Positions 24,869 through 38,254 of a stretch of DNA of 64,000 bases are shown in pieces (the stretch's first letter is position 1; each line of letters starts with the position of its first letter). The translations under genes and the position numbers were made by a program. This DNA is from Combretum micranthum (Eukaryota > Streptophyta > Magnoliopsida > Myrtales > Combretaceae): the NCBI GenBank assembly GCA_024138025.1, contig JAMXBD010001362.1, positions 62,001 to 126,000 on the forward strand, written 5' to 3'. The notes beneath the pieces were generated by a model. The model was not told the DNA's origin. It did no database searches and saw only the letters and a program-made list of their open reading frames with translations.

Positions 24869-27082
24869 GGTTTGTAAACGTTGTTTGGCCATAAGCAGAG
24901 ACTGTTACTCATCAATGGTATTTATTACGACCATAATTGCATCGGATTCATTAAAATCTGTTGATTTGAACAATAGACGATCGAAAAATGGAAATTCTTC
25001 CAGAATAAGAATTTTCTCTTTTTTATTCTTTTTTATCCCAAACATTTTCTATTAGGTATACAAAGAAAAAACTTTAATAGATAATATATAACACGTATAT
25101 ATAAATAATAAATAACTATCAATCATATTTTAATATATTAATTATTATACATGATTTAAAAATATGGCTATGGGTTCAAAAACAATGGGTACTTATTCAG
25201 GTTTTATTATTATTATTATGGTATACAGGGTTTAATTGGTCTAGCTTCCTCTGTACGTCAATTACAGCTGCTTCCAAATAGGTCGCATTTAATAAGTGTC
25301 CTCCTCAGTCAACCATCTTTTATAATTTTTATCCAAACAACATCGTAAAATCAGAACTTGTTTTTTCGTCCATCTCTATAAATAAATAAATAAAAAAGGA
25401 GAGAGAAAAATTCCAGGACTCTATTGAATTAATTGTTTTCTGTGGTGGATTCGGCTCAAGCTGCATTTACTCTTTCATTTTTTTTAATTATTTTCGATTA
25501 ATTTTTCTTTCAATTTTGTTTTTAAATATTTCCTATCATCGTTATTTTAAAATTGAATTTTGAAATTCTAAATTTTTTATATAATCTTTATATTATCAAA
25601 TATAAATATCTTTTTACCCATTCAAGAAGAAAACCATGTTTCGGTAAAAAAAAAAAAAAAAAAAAATGAAAACTATGCACTAGAGGTGTAAGGAGTAGTT
25701 TTTCAAGGTTATAGTATTTTGAATTCACTTGAAATAATAATAATAATAATATAATAATAATAATAATAATAATATAATAATAATTAGATCTAAGTACATT
25801 CAAGGTATGATAAGCGGTATTGACATCTCATGTAAATCAGGGCTTTTTTAAAACCCTTTGTAGTAATGGAAATTGATATAAATTATCATTGCAAAAATAC
25901 AGACATGATTAATTCGATAAACATCATTTATTTAAACTAACTCATATATTGATTTACACATTTATTCATTATAGACTCGACATTTCAAAACATGCTTGAA
26001 AAATGCAAAGGAAAAAAAAAAAAATCTAGTTTTAGTCTTTATTGTTTAAGCGATTTTCAATTTGAGTTTTAAACTTTTTTCTTTTTTTACTTCAGCTCTT
26101 AATCTTTGTAAAAGTTTACAAACGATAATCTACTGTTGGTTTTTCCGCTAATGTTTGACATGTGGCACATTTTAATTGGTCCCAAATTAATAATTCAAAT
26201 AAATAATTAGAGATAAATTAAATAAATCAAATAAAAATGATTAAATTTCATTTTTTAGTCTCAATTTTTAATTTGTGAGGGTCAGGTTTCTGTAAATTGT
26301 GCATCGAAAGGTTACGGTGTTTGAAGATAAGTTCATTAAAAGTTACAATGTTTCGAGTTATTCATTTGAGATTTCAACTTTTAGAGAAGTTAGTCAATTA
26401 AAATCAAATAACACGTATCAATAAAATAAATATTTAATTAAAATTCTTATAACCTTAATTTACTCACTTTTTAAAATATTATGATTTCAAATCAACCATC
26501 TGAAATACTCTGATATCAAATGAATTAACCTCTCAACATTGTGAAGTTCCATTGTAAATTACCCGTTAGGTTTTTTACTGGCAAGACGACCAGCGGAAGC
26601 GGTGGAGGGGAATACCGGGGAAATGAAATTCAAGGGAAGGTCCTGGTTTGAGGAGTGGACTTGGAACAAGAGGACGAATTAAGTGGCGTGGAGAGAGAGG
26701 GAGTGAATGTTTTCCTGGGAAAGTTTTTACTGGCGAACGCTTTCCCTTCCACATGAGAGAGAGAGAGAGAGAGTTGGTTTTTTGTATTTTTACAATTTTT
26801 TTAACTTTCTAATTCCTGTTATTTTTATTTGACCTTTTGAATTCATCATTAATTATCTATTTTATTTATTTAAATTATTAATCTGGAAAAAATCAAATTT
26901 ATCTTTAATTATCCATTTTATTTATTTGAATTATTAATTTAAAACTAATCAAAATGTATCACATACCAATCTTTAACAGGAAAATTAAGAGTATGAATAA
27001 AAGTCTTCAAGCCCAAGAATAAAAATATACTTATCCCTATTTCTTCCATCATTTATCATCTATTGACAAGATTTTTTCATTA
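24869..27082. other. Intergenic DNA with promoter-like texture but no gene
   Basis: A plant TATA-like tctctataaataaataa lies at about 25,373-25,390, followed by a purine-rich stretch, but no open frame with similarity follows. Poly-A at 25,646-25,666. A GC-richer patch at 26,580-26,780 contains purine-rich DNA ending in a (GA)n run at 26,756-26,774. Stops occur in all frames and I cannot assign a gene. Confidence 0.4.
25733..25785. repeat. AAT trinucleotide microsatellite
   Basis: An ATA/AAT repeat of about 53 bp with two one-base interruptions (ataataata...tataataat). Confidence 0.9.
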
Positions 27083-27846
27083 GAATAAGTTACATAAACA
27101 CCTCTTAAAATATTTTAAAATTATATGAACCCCATATTTTCAGTATAAGTCGGCACCTAAACCCTCTAAATTATATTTATTTACTGACGAGAAAGAAATA
27201 AATAAACAAACAAACAAATAAATAAATAAAATGTTAAATATTTAGCTTCTCAATTTCTAATTATTTAGATTTTAGCATTTTTTTAATAGAATTTCTTTTT
27301 CTCCAATCTACCTTTAACCATCTCTTTCCTTCTCTCAACAGATTACATCATAATTGGCTGCTCTCTTTCTATATCTCTTCCTCCTCCGGTCTCATTATTT
27401 AGAGTTTTTGTCAATGTATTCTAACCATCAAAACATAATCGACAACTAGAAAATTTTCAAAATACTGAAACCGAACTCCCAAATCAAAATCAAACCCTTC
27501 TCCCATAGGGCTTTAACATTAAAAAACAAAAATCACAACATGAACTAATTTCAGTGATTCATCATATGAAATTGAAATCAAAACTCTAAATAATGAGAGA
27601 GAGAGAGAGAGAGCAACCAATTGTAAGAAAAGAAAAGAGATGGTGAAAGGAAGATAAGGAATATGGAAAATGTTTTATAAAAAACTCAAAAGTATAAGAA
27701 ACTGGAAACTAAATATTTAGTATTTTACTTTTTTTTTTTTTCCATATCAACAAATGAGTACTATTCATCAGCGCTAAGTACCAACTTATTAAAAATATAA
27801 GATCCATGCAATTTTAAAATATTTCAAAGATGCCTGCAATTTATCC
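27083..27846. mobile_element. Foldback-type TIR element with long inverted arms, 764 bp
   Basis: Left end gaataagttacataaacacc pairs with the inverted right end ggataaattgcaggcatc. The pairing continues inward in blocks: the tattttaaaatt block, a gttaaatatttag-type block (27,230-27,262 with 27,696-27,727), an agagatggt block, and actctaaataatgag (27,396-27,410 inverted to 27,581-27,595). The arms are 270-330 bases with a loop of about 165. Inside are two long pyrimidine or purine runs, including (GA)n at 27,596-27,614. The outer ends resemble those of the element at 44,253-44,770. Flanks share only a ttcat word, so no target duplication is proven. Confidence 0.75.
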
Positions 27847-28955
27847 ATCTTCATATCATTTGGCCACGATCAACCACGCAAGAAGTTAGGTTGGACAATC
27901 TACACAAAATCGAATTTATTTAAAAATAATATTTTCCCCCATTGGGAAAGTTTTCTTCATAATTTATTCCAAAACCAAAAGATAATTATAGAAGCATATA
28001 TGCCTAATACAAAGTTAGTTTCCTACCAAAAACATGTAAAGTTAAATTTATTTCTTCAGGCTTACAGAAAAGGGCAAAAAAAATTATACTTTTGCGTGGG
28101 AAAAATATAATTTTATTTTTCACTCTTCGTAACAACATTTCAATATAATGTAGCGAAAAGAAGATTCAAAACAAAATGTTAGAGCCAAACTTTGGGCTAC
28201 AATTAACTAAAAAATAAAATGAAAGCTTCTACGATTCCATCGATAGAATTATCCTGTCAACAATTTAATCGTTAAAATAAATATATAAATGAAATATTAA
28301 CTATTTTAGAAATTGATCAAGATTGCTATGGTATGAGCCGTTAGATTGTAATGGAACCAATCCCTTCAAAATTAATGACGAGACCATAAAATTTTCAAAA
28401 TACGAAGTGGTTTTCCATTTTATCATGGTATATGCATTTATAGCAGACATAAATGTCAACACACAAAATAAAGAGCAAGAAAAATGTGCTGGATTTTCAT
28501 TCCAAAGATCTATGCATGTTAACTAAGGTATTTAGTGTAAATTCTATGTTTGTAATCAACTTCATCCACTGTTCTGCATACATATAGAGCCTGGAAAAGG
28601 ATACACAGAACAAGGAAAGCAACGCGAAAATTTAAATATTTACCGCTCCAAGAACTTTAATCTGTTGTCTCAGAAGGAAACTATTGATCAATGAAGAACA
28701 TAAATGGCACGATATAGTTATTTAGAAGGATCTTCATCACTGCAAGTGCCTTCCTTGTGCCGAATCATTCCTGGAGGAAAGCAAAGAATATTGTATAAAA
28801 AAACCAATAAAAATAGTATCGGTATATCTGACCAGTATGAGAAGCAGCCTCCAGTCTTGACTGTGGCTCCGCCTCATACTGCCATTTCTTTGGCCAATAG
28901 GGGTAACCATATCACACATGAATGCAGAAACAATAAGAGATGCTAGTTTGGCTTT
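27847..28955. other. Intergenic DNA and probable 3' untranslated region of the NPH3 gene
   Basis: No gene is seen. The last few hundred bases before 28,956 are probably the 3' untranslated region of the minus-strand gene that ends there; the polyadenylation site is not placed. Confidence 0.5.
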
Positions 28956-31945
28956 TCAGATCAACGAGGTGCTCTTCCGATGTCTTGAATGGCGGGAAGG
29001 ACGTGGCTGCTCAACTGACTGCCTTGGAGCTGCAGCACTGCTCTCTTCTTTATCTGGTTGAGCATTGGATGCCCGTGGAAGAAGGTTGCACCCAATTTTT
29101 TGTGCGATCGTGCGTGGGGAACTAATGGAACTATGCGATTTTGTTACCTTTTTCATCTCTTCCTTTATTTTACTAAATTCTTCCTCAAGTTCCCCGACCC
29201 TAGATCTCATATTTTCCATATCCACTTTTAGGACTTGGTTCTCACGCACTATCGACACCCACCCATCTCTCTGCACGATTTGCCCAGCCATGTCACCCTG
29301 GAGGGTCAGCGGACCAGCTGCAGCACTTTCAGTGTCTAAAACATGGAGACAACCAGCTAAGGCAGTTCTCAACTGCATCTGCTCGAAGAACAGGACTTGA
29401 AGAACCACCCTGAGTGGCAACCTTTCATTTTGTGAGGCATGTGCACAGGCATCAATCGAAAGTCTCTGATAGTCAATGATGTTGCAGAGTTCTTCTTTAT
29501 CTCTGTCAGATAGCCAAGGATGTGCCTGTTCGATGGATGGCATTCAGTTTTCACAGATATTACAAGGTCTATTATAATAGTAGTGGATATAGCAAGCAAG
29601 ATAGTACCTTGAAATACAAATCCACCGCTCTGTATAGTCCATCATGCAAAGGTCTCGAAGATTCAGGGAGAGCTTCAGCAAGAGAACGAAACTTATGAGG
29701 CTTTAAATTCACATCAGAAGCAACCTCTGCAATATAAGCATCTATCAACTTTGCAACCATTGTCAAATGTCCAGATGATGGAGATGTTTCCAATTCCAAT
29801 GATGCAGGAGAAAATGCTGTTGCTTCTGATTCCAATCTTACGAAATACTGGACAATTCGTTCAACACAGTCAGTATCATATAGTGTGTCAGAATCTGAGT
29901 ATGTAGGAATCAGTAGACCATCTAAAGTTGCGAATTCTAGTTGCATTCCTATTCTCCTCTCCAGAGAGTCCTTGCAAGTTTGATCAACCCCCAAGATGAG
30001 AGCAACACGAAGGAGTCCCAACAAGAATCGGCAGTACGATTTCCCCTTTTTTTCTGGGAGGAGTTTAACAATGCTTTCAAGTAAAGTATTTTGATCCATA
30101 ATGACAGGTGCCAAACTAAAACTGGTAACTGTTCTTGGTTTGCCACTATGCCCACTTTGCCATCGGCCCAGACCAGGCAGGTACTTTCGGGCATAATACA
30201 TGACTGCTGCAGCAAGGTTTTCTGATCTCACTCCTCTTGCTTCCATCGTCTTAATGAGTCTCTCAAACAAACCCACATTTAGATACGTAATATCTTCAAA
30301 CCACCAGTCAGATTCTGAACTTCTAATTCTTGCTCCAGTGTTTATCCCATTCCACAAGATGCTCCCACCAGGACTTTGTAAACTACCATACATCTTCATT
30401 GGCCATCCAAACAAGCTTGGATCCGTGCAAACCATCATTGAGAGTGCAGTCAGAGATTTGCTAACCATCTGGAGCCTTTCTGCGTCTGCTAAGAGAGCTT
30501 CACAACTTTGAAGAGAGAGGATACAATCCTTCCAGTTACGAAGGACATTCTTATGAAAATAGCTTTCTGATTGGGCAAGCAAATTACCTTCTTCAAATTT
30601 ATCCGTCATTTCAAGGAAGTCTGCAGCACAATATACTGCTACTATATTTCTTGGAGTCAATTCCACCCGGACACCATAACAAAACTTAGCAGCAAGCAGG
30701 AAGAGTCAGGACCACCAGGAAAACCTTCGAGATTTAATGTGAATGTCTTTCATTACTGGGAGATTCTTCATACAAACGAGCAATTTTCCCACATTTTGAT
30801 ATCAATGGAAACTGGAAGATCATACCAGTGCAATTTATCAGTTACACACACAAATTAGATACACACTGTCTAGTATAAGCAATTAAAGAGCCCAAAGTTG
30901 ATTTGAGGTTGAAACCACCTTCCTTCTATGTAAGAACAATTGATGCATTTTTTTCAACCTATGCATCCATTACATGATACATACTATTCAGGCAGCATTA
31001 CTCCAAGTCATCTTACATCAATCTTAGTATACAAAAACCAGAATACACAGGGTTCGGCCGCAAGAAAGGCCCAGTATTTGAAGAAATCTAAAGATGTAAT
31101 TTTATTTGCCAGGGGAAGAGAAAGAAAAAGAAAAGAAAACCTATTTCACCAAAGGAAAGAAAAGAGAAGAAGGTATCTCAAAACAAGTAAAATCCTCATT
31201 GTATGAATTGAGAGGATGCGTGAATTGATAAACCTATATAGGAATCAGTTTCTGTTTGGTTATTCAGTATCCATCATAATTGTGATTGAACCAAATAAAA
31301 CTCAATGATCAAAATATTAACCTTCGACGCTCCAGTAAACAGGCTTATGTTCAAATATTTCATATATATATTCACATACCTTATGAAGATGAAATTTAAT
31401 GCCATCCACATTAACATTAGTATCGCTTGGCAATGCGGCACTGCAAAACCTGCAAGAAACAAAAGAGCTTCCCATTGTCAACTTGAGAACTTAGTAAATG
31501 TTTCAACCATCCTTGGGATAAAACCTGTTTGTATAAGTGGCTCAGAAAGAAATTTGACGGGCAATGAACCCAAACTTGCTATAACAACTACTCCAGGTGG
31601 TGGCCAAGAGAATTTCATCATTTGAAACACGTGTAGATAAACAAGCATAAATTCCGGGTAACTCAAGAAACCATCAATCCCAACTAAATTACACGTAATT
31701 ATGAACAAAGACCATATATTAATTACAGTATAACCAACAAGAACCTCAACTTCATCACAATTAATCAACAAGTTTCTTCATGATTCATCGGACCCATTCT
31801 ATTAAATGCTACATCCCATGATATTTATACACAACAGTCCATCCACGATTAAAACTTCACCGACAATACTAAAATTGTCAAGAGTGAAAACTTACCACTC
31901 ATCGCCTTCCCGTTGGAAACCATAAACCTTTCCAGCAGGAGGCAT
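28956..31945 (-). CDS. BTB/POZ and NPH3 domain-containing protein (NPH3/RPT2 family)
   Basis: NPH3/RPT2-like proteins are plant-specific; several act as CUL3 ubiquitin-ligase adaptors or plasma-membrane partners of phototropins and in auxin transport. Exons on the minus strand: 31896-31945, 31380-31449, 29608-30811 and 28956-29525 (stop TGA). Allowing for two missing bases this gives about 631 residues, normal for the family. The first Met begins MPPAGKVYGFQREGDEW, followed by FCSAALPSDTNVNVDG and FHLHKFPLISKCGKI (BTB core). Next comes the NPH3 domain with DWWFEDITYL, KYLPGLGRW and AHPWLSDRDKEELC...FFEQMQLRTAL, then a coiled coil (about residues 545-575) and a basic Ser-rich tail. Two single-T losses break exon 3, near 30,736 and 30,698; after them the frame stays open to the stop. 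Conserved Tyr in the family YARKYLPGL signature is present. The subgroup and light-signalling role are not proven. Whether the breaks are real is discussed in the findings. Confidence 0.93.
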
Positions 31946-32017
31946 CTCTGACTGGACTGATCCTTTTCAAAACCCACCACTCCACCAAATCAGAAGTCGT
32001 AAAATTCTATCAAAATT

Positions 32018-32400
32018 ACGGTCTTTATGACACAGAATAGAAAAATGAAGACACCCAGAAAGGAAAAAAACCTAGTAGTTCACTTGTGTATAATGAAAAA
32101 CCAAAAAACACCACCGAAATTCAATTGAAGCCATGTTTTTTTGTGAAACAAAAGGAAAGAACAGAGATATCAAGAAAAGGAAAACAAATTAACATCTTCC
32201 TTGTGTTGAACGAAGAAACAAGGAACGATCATATAGCTCAGTTAAAGCCACAGTCTTTATATACAAAGTAGAAAATTAGTGACACCCAGAAAGGAGAAAC
32301 TTAGTAATTTGCTTGTATGAAATGAAAAACCAAGAAATAATAGACCCCCAGAAAGAAAAAGCTTAGAATTTTACTTGCGTGGATTGGAAAGGAATCCAAA
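32018..32400. repeat. Imperfect direct repeats upstream of the NPH3 gene
   Basis: Three diverged copies of a unit containing gacacccagaaagga, an aaacttagtaatt-type word, tgcttgt and aatgaaaaacca start near 32,049, 32,281 and 32,343. A preceding gtctttat...gtagaaaa word is repeated at 32,018 and 32,251. They lie 100-450 bp upstream of the NPH3 start codon, so in the promoter, leader or a leader intron. Confidence 0.65.
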
Positions 32401-32747
32401 TAGACACAATCCCCACAATGAAAGGAAAAAAAAGAAGAAGAGTCATACTAGACTACTAGAGTCCACAGTGTGTCAATTCAGGTCCGGTTTGTATGTGAGT
32501 GGGCCTTTACAGCTCATGAGAAAACAATTAACCAAAAAAAAAAAAAAACCTTTATATGGTACAAGCAACTAACACCACCAACCCTTTACATTAACACCTT
32601 CTATAAACACAAAGAGACACATCAAGATCATGAGTAAAAAGAAAACAATGTAATTAAGAACCCATGTTTGCTTTTGCTGATACAGTGAAATTAAACAAAT
32701 GGGTGTGTGATGGATTCTATGTTGAGTGACTGAGAAACCAACAAAGC

Positions 32748-32788
32748 TAATTAATTAATTAATCAATCAATCAATCAATTAATTAATT
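32748..32788. repeat. Tetranucleotide microsatellite (TTAA/TCAA)
   Basis: A run of attaattaatt units turning into aatcaatcaatcaatc and back to attaattaatt. Confidence 0.9.
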
Positions 32789-32799
32789 CACTTAAAAAG

Positions 32800-33215
32800 A
32801 AGAGTGAGGGAGAAGGGGTAGGAGCGAAGAGTGAGTGCTATGATTATGTGAGGAAAAGGCTAAGGGAACAGAAAGCAGGGAGATGCTTGTAGCGAAGCGA
32901 AGTGAAGGGAAGCCGGCCGGAAATTCGACATGGAGATAGAGTAACAATGATGTGCTGGGGGGTGCTGTCTGGGGCTTTTTGTCGAACATGTTGCGCGCAA
33001 TCATAAATGACGCGTGGAATAAAGGCAAAGGGCGGTTTCGCTTTCGGAGAGTCGGATCGCATTGTTTTGGGAAATGATCCGAACCCAGAAAAGGAAAATG
33101 GAACCAATCGATGTCGGGTTTGGATCGTCGTGCCCTGGGTCCCCACTCCTCCGAAGAATGGCACTGCACTATGGGATCGCAAAAAGGTACGAGGAAAGCT
33201 TTAATTAAGGTATAG
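32800..33215 (-). promoter_or_regulatory. GC-richer patch, possible distal promoter or first leader exon of the NPH3 gene
   Basis: About 400 bases are clearly GC-richer than the flanks, with several CpG (gccggccgg at 32,911; gtcggatcgc near 33,051). Both strands stay open for more than 60 codons, up to 144 on the minus strand, but the translations look like low-complexity non-coding DNA and match nothing I know. The minus-strand texture at 32,800-32,860 is pyrimidine-rich, like a plant leader. A non-coding first exon of the NPH3 gene is one possibility; an unrelated gene fragment is another. Confidence 0.3.
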
Positions 33216-33219
33216 GGGT

Positions 33220-36200
33220 GTACCATACTTTCGGTAAAACAAGTACCTTGTGTAATGGTGTTATTAAAAAACTTTGAGTATATTTTAATTAGCCCTAACT
33301 CAAGAAGCCTTCACTATATCATGTTCACCATAGTTTGATTATAAAAATTGATCAACAGTATCATTCTCTTATACAATTTTAAGCATATTAAGTATTGTCT
33401 ATAATTAAGAATATACAGGACAGTGCAGAAGCCATATTTTTTATTGTACCATTATATTATCATGTATGGTTTTATAATTAATAGTAAAGAGGATAATTTA
33501 ATGGTAAATTTTGCTGATAGAGATGGAACTTGTTATTAGTATTATTTGATGGTAATAATTGTAGTAGCAATATAGTTGTAGTCGTTTATATTTTTTTGTT
33601 CAGTAATTTTATTTTTATATAGTTTAAATATATTTTTATGTCATCAAATATAAGAGATAAAAATTTTAATTTTATCTAGTATCATGTGAAGAGTTTCGTG
33701 TAGTATTAAATACATTTTGTAAACCAAATATGGAACAAGAGCCTTTTATCTTGCCTTGTACCATGCAGATTTGTGCAGCGAAACCATAACTAAGTGTCTA
33801 TATAGGATAAAATGAAAGAGGGGATTTCTCATCTATAACATAATTCCAGGATAATTCTTCTCTATAGAAGGCAAAAGTTGATGCTCAGATTCTAAGTTCA
33901 ATAATCACTTTGATTTAACTATTTAGGTTAAGACATCAAGGTTCAAAGTGTCAAACCCATTAATTAATGGTGACATTTGGAAATTTTAGTATTTGTGAGT
34001 TTAGAGTAGAAGTCATTCAACTGACGTTCTTGCTCTCAATCTTTCCAATGGAGACCCTTGCCTATAAGAAGGCTTCCATTAGGCTTGAACCTAAAAGAAG
34101 CTCCTAAAGGAGTCCATTTGAAAAAGGCTTATCTTAATTGTTAATTGTCAATGTGATTATTGGATGGACAATAGTAAACTACGAAGTTTTGTAGATACTC
34201 AAAAATCTCTCATTGAGATGAAGAATTCAAGAGAGATGTCATTATGCCATTGTACTATGACTTTAAAGGATAAAAGAAAAAGGTTAAGATGAAAAACATT
34301 TTGCCTCTAGTTAGAAATAGTGAGTTCCTTCACCTGAAATGCATGCATTCAAGTATTCTAAAGCTATTTGCTCATTCTCCTTTTCATTCTCTTTGAATCA
34401 TCTCTTACATTCATTCGCTCAGTCACTTCTCTAAGGTTATATGTAGTGCATAATGTATGCTTATATTTATGAATTTTTAAAGTAATTACTACTGGTATTT
34501 TGCATATATTGTATGTTAAAATTTTTTCGAAATTTAACAACACATGACATATAATTCTTATTTCTTAGTGAATACTTTCTCAATATTAAGAAATTGCAAA
34601 TGCTGATTGGTTTTAATCATAAGGGGTAGTTGAAGAAACTACCATAACCAACCATTAGTAGTAACGATGATAAATAACCAATAAAACTTTTGATAGATAA
34701 TGGGAAAGAATTTTCATCTTTGGAACGATGAAAATTATTTTTTTATTTTTTGTGATATTTTCAATCATATTATAAGAACAACCAAGATTAGTTGCCTTGT
34801 TATTACTTTTCAATATTGTCCTTAAAGGATATTATTAATAATCTCCATTTCTTGAAATTAACTAGTATGATTAAACTTGATATTTAAAAATTTTGATCCC
34901 AATTAATGTATGGAAAACGTTTTCTACAAAACAAAACACTTCTTAAGCTAATATAATCTAACAAGTTTCTTAAGATGATGTGGTCTGTTACTCGAAAGGC
35001 ATGAGTAAGAGTTTATTCTACATGTGTTTTTCTTTCTTAATTATCTCATTCTATGATTCTTTTTCAGTGTCTTGGAACATGAATGGATGGATAAGAAGTT
35101 GTTGGTGAGTTTCATGCCCATGACCATTATTTATTCTTATTAATTAACCGGCCACATAACATTCTGGTGATTTTTTCTAAATTTTTTTATTAGGCCAAAG
35201 TGATGCATCGGTTCGAGGCCAACCCTTACACAGATCTAAGCATACAGATAATTTAATGAATATAATAATATCTTATAATAATATTGTATCTGGTACTTTA
35301 TCAGCATAGCTTTATACATAAAATTGGAGATACAAAGGCAATCTGATATCACCTATTTGAAATACCAACATATAAATGTTTGTTATCGAGTGCAACCCAT
35401 AACCTATATACATAACATGTATATATTATTATAGCTTAGTGTTATTAATCGAAGCCGGACCAGTCAATTCAATTTGATTCAATCTAATTTATTCATGGAA
35501 CTGATTTGAATCGCCCCTTAAAATTTTATAGTTTATTACGTTATAATAAGATATTATATAATCATAATAATTATTGATGTCCACTCAAACTTTGGCTAGA
35601 CCATTTTCACCTTTGACCCTTCTCATTTTCAAGTGGATTCTTGATTTGAATCAAACGTCATTGGTTTATACAGTTACTATGGGTATGTTTGGATTTTTAA
35701 ATAATATATCTTATGTCTATATGTTTTGCATTTATAGATGTGTATGCTGGGTTTCACATGCATGCTATGTAAATTTTTTGTTACATGTAACTTAAGATGA
35801 GTGATGCAAAATAACAAGAGAGAGATGAACAAAAGAGATGTATATGAATGATGAGTACCCCCCCTCCTCCTCTCGAAAGATTAAACCAAATAGTAAGGAG
35901 GGGATGGAGGCTCAATAATACTCAATCAATGGCCTGTGATGATCGGGTTTTGGCCCGGAATACACACATAAAGCCATGATTAGAACATATGGGAAAATGA
36001 GGGGGGACTCCCCCTGATCTGAGAGAATTGTAAAGCTTAAAACTTCGCTACACTTGATGAAATAAGATACATATCATTTTGAGATGGACACCTTGTAGCA
36101 TGACCAAACATGTTAAAAAAGTCATAATGTCCAGATGAAAAGTAACTAGAGATATTTATAGATACTAGCCATTAATGTTGTTTCGCAAATTGCACTAACA

Positions 36201-38254
36201 ATATAAATAAGATGAGTTCTTTTCATTAATGAATCTCAAAGTAGATTTTCTTAAGAATCCAGACTCACTAAGAGCTTCTTTAGTGTATAAGGCTTGTTAA
36301 GAAAAGTTAAATGATGAATAGATCAATCCAATGGGTCCTATTTTAAACTTATCATACCAAATTTTTCCTTAATCATTCCAATTATCTAGACTTGATTTTT
36401 AGGCTCGTCAACTTAGCCTAAAGGTCAAATGAAAGCTGATATTGTGTAAGAAGCCCATAAATCAATGAATGCGATAGGAAACTATTTTATTTATATTTTG
36501 TTCATTCCATTTCATATTTACGAATCCGTTGATTGGGTTGGGAAATTTGGTATGTGATAATTTATTACTTTAAAGTAAAAAGGTTTTAAAAAGTGGGTTT
36601 CATATCATGGAAAGCAAAAATTGGTATAATTTTGTAAAAATGAAAAAAAAAATAAGATAGTAAATCTAACTTTATAGGTTTTGTCAAAATGAATAAAATA
36701 TAAGATAGATAAATCTAACTTTATAGGGATCTGATAATGTACGTAATTTTAAAAGCAAAATATATAGATATACTTATATTTTTATTTTTTATTTTTAAAA
36801 AAATAAAATATCAATTTAAATGAACTCTTTTTTATTTAACCAAAAAAGGAGAAATTGAATACATTACATTTCCCCATCTTAAAAAGATGTACGATGACTT
36901 AAAAAGAAGAAAAGAAAAATCAAAGGAAACGGACCCATTTAGCAAAAGGGAGATGGTTGAGTCTGACTTGTTTGGTTTCAATCTTATCATAACCAAAGTT
37001 TAAATGATAAAACAGAATAGTCAACTTCCCCTATACCAGTCAAAGTCCATTCAAATCGTAATAATTTTTCCCGGGCTAAGCTTTCCCTCTTTACCCTTTA
37101 CCCTTTACCCATATGCCGGAAATCCTTTCATTTGGGTTGTGAGACATTAAATGCAAAAATTCAAAAACGTATTTGATTCTTCCAACGTTCTAGAAGCTCG
37201 TGCTTTGAATGAGCAACAGAGAAGAGGACAGATAAATATGTTCGGTTTAGTCTCGGTTTGGCATTTGTATTGGGATTATTTTAATTAAATTATTTATTAA
37301 AAATAGATATAATTGAAATAAATATATTTTTACTTATAAATAGATTTTAGAAATTATATATAAATAAAATATAAATACACATCGAATACAAATAAAAAGA
37401 AGACATCCAAACATGATTTTTAATCATTTTAAAACGGCAACGATATGATCCTTTTTATGAATTATTTCTATCAATTAATTATACAAACAGGTGATTTGAT
37501 TACCGCACGATACCCTTGGATCAAAAGAGTTTTACTAATCTCAACAAAATTTCCTTTTTTTCGATTTGAAACTTGTTTCTAATTGGATCCTTTCTGTTTA
37601 ATAAAAGGAGTTTTCTCTATATGCAAATTTTGAACTTCAGGAGTAAATACTAAATACAAGGCCTTGGGCACTAGTACTTGAAAATTATAGTTTCGAAAGA
37701 GAGATTATGAACACAAAAAGATTTCTTTATTACTTCTCCTGCAATGGTTAATTTTAATAAATATATATTATTAATCATTTATATTTTATTTTATTAAGGC
37801 CAATTATTTTGAAGATGATCATTTTTAGTAATATAAATTGAACTTGGCTTAAAATATCTATTTTATTTTTGCTAGTATAGCCTACATTTACAAAACATTG
37901 TCTTTACAAAAATTACACTTTAAGTTAAAAAAAATTACTACTGAATTAATATTTTAAAAAGAATATAATAAAGATACAAAAATATCAAGACAAGTGAGTA
38001 AGTGAGTAGATTTATCACTTTTTTTATATAAGGTGAAGATATAAGAGTTCAATGTGAGTGTCACGTGTTTGGTGACTATAATATATATATACTAATACAC
38101 TTTACCCATAAAAGAGTTACCACTATGAGAAAATAAGAGAGTAATGATTTACGCAGTCATCTAAGGGGTGACAGACCAATTTCAGATACAATGGCTAATA
38201 TGATAAGATTATGAAGGGCTTAGTTCCAAACCTGCTCTCTTAAGTAGTATACAT
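33220..38254. other. AT-rich intergenic DNA, no gene seen
   Basis: Five kilobases without a recognised gene. The 33,340-33,420 stretch shares an attctcttatac...attgtcta pattern with 13,790-13,860, suggesting an old shared transposon family. A patch at 35,840-36,050 is GC-richer with short C and G runs. All frames are short. Confidence 0.55.

Noticed and set aside
25370..25460. TATA-like box and purine-rich stretch as the promoter of a plus-strand gene
   Set aside because: No coding sequence with similarity follows within 1.5 kb, and such words are common in AT-rich DNA.
26030..26570. Possible further inverted-repeat element
   Set aside because: Some words pair (around 26,340 with 26,530), but matches are short and expected in AT-rich DNA.
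32792..33226. Minus-strand open frame of 144 codons, the second longest single-exon frame outside known genes
   Set aside because: It lies in a GC-richer patch where stops are rarer on all frames. The translation is Ser/Pro/His-rich without domain resemblance, and overlapping frames on both strands are also open.
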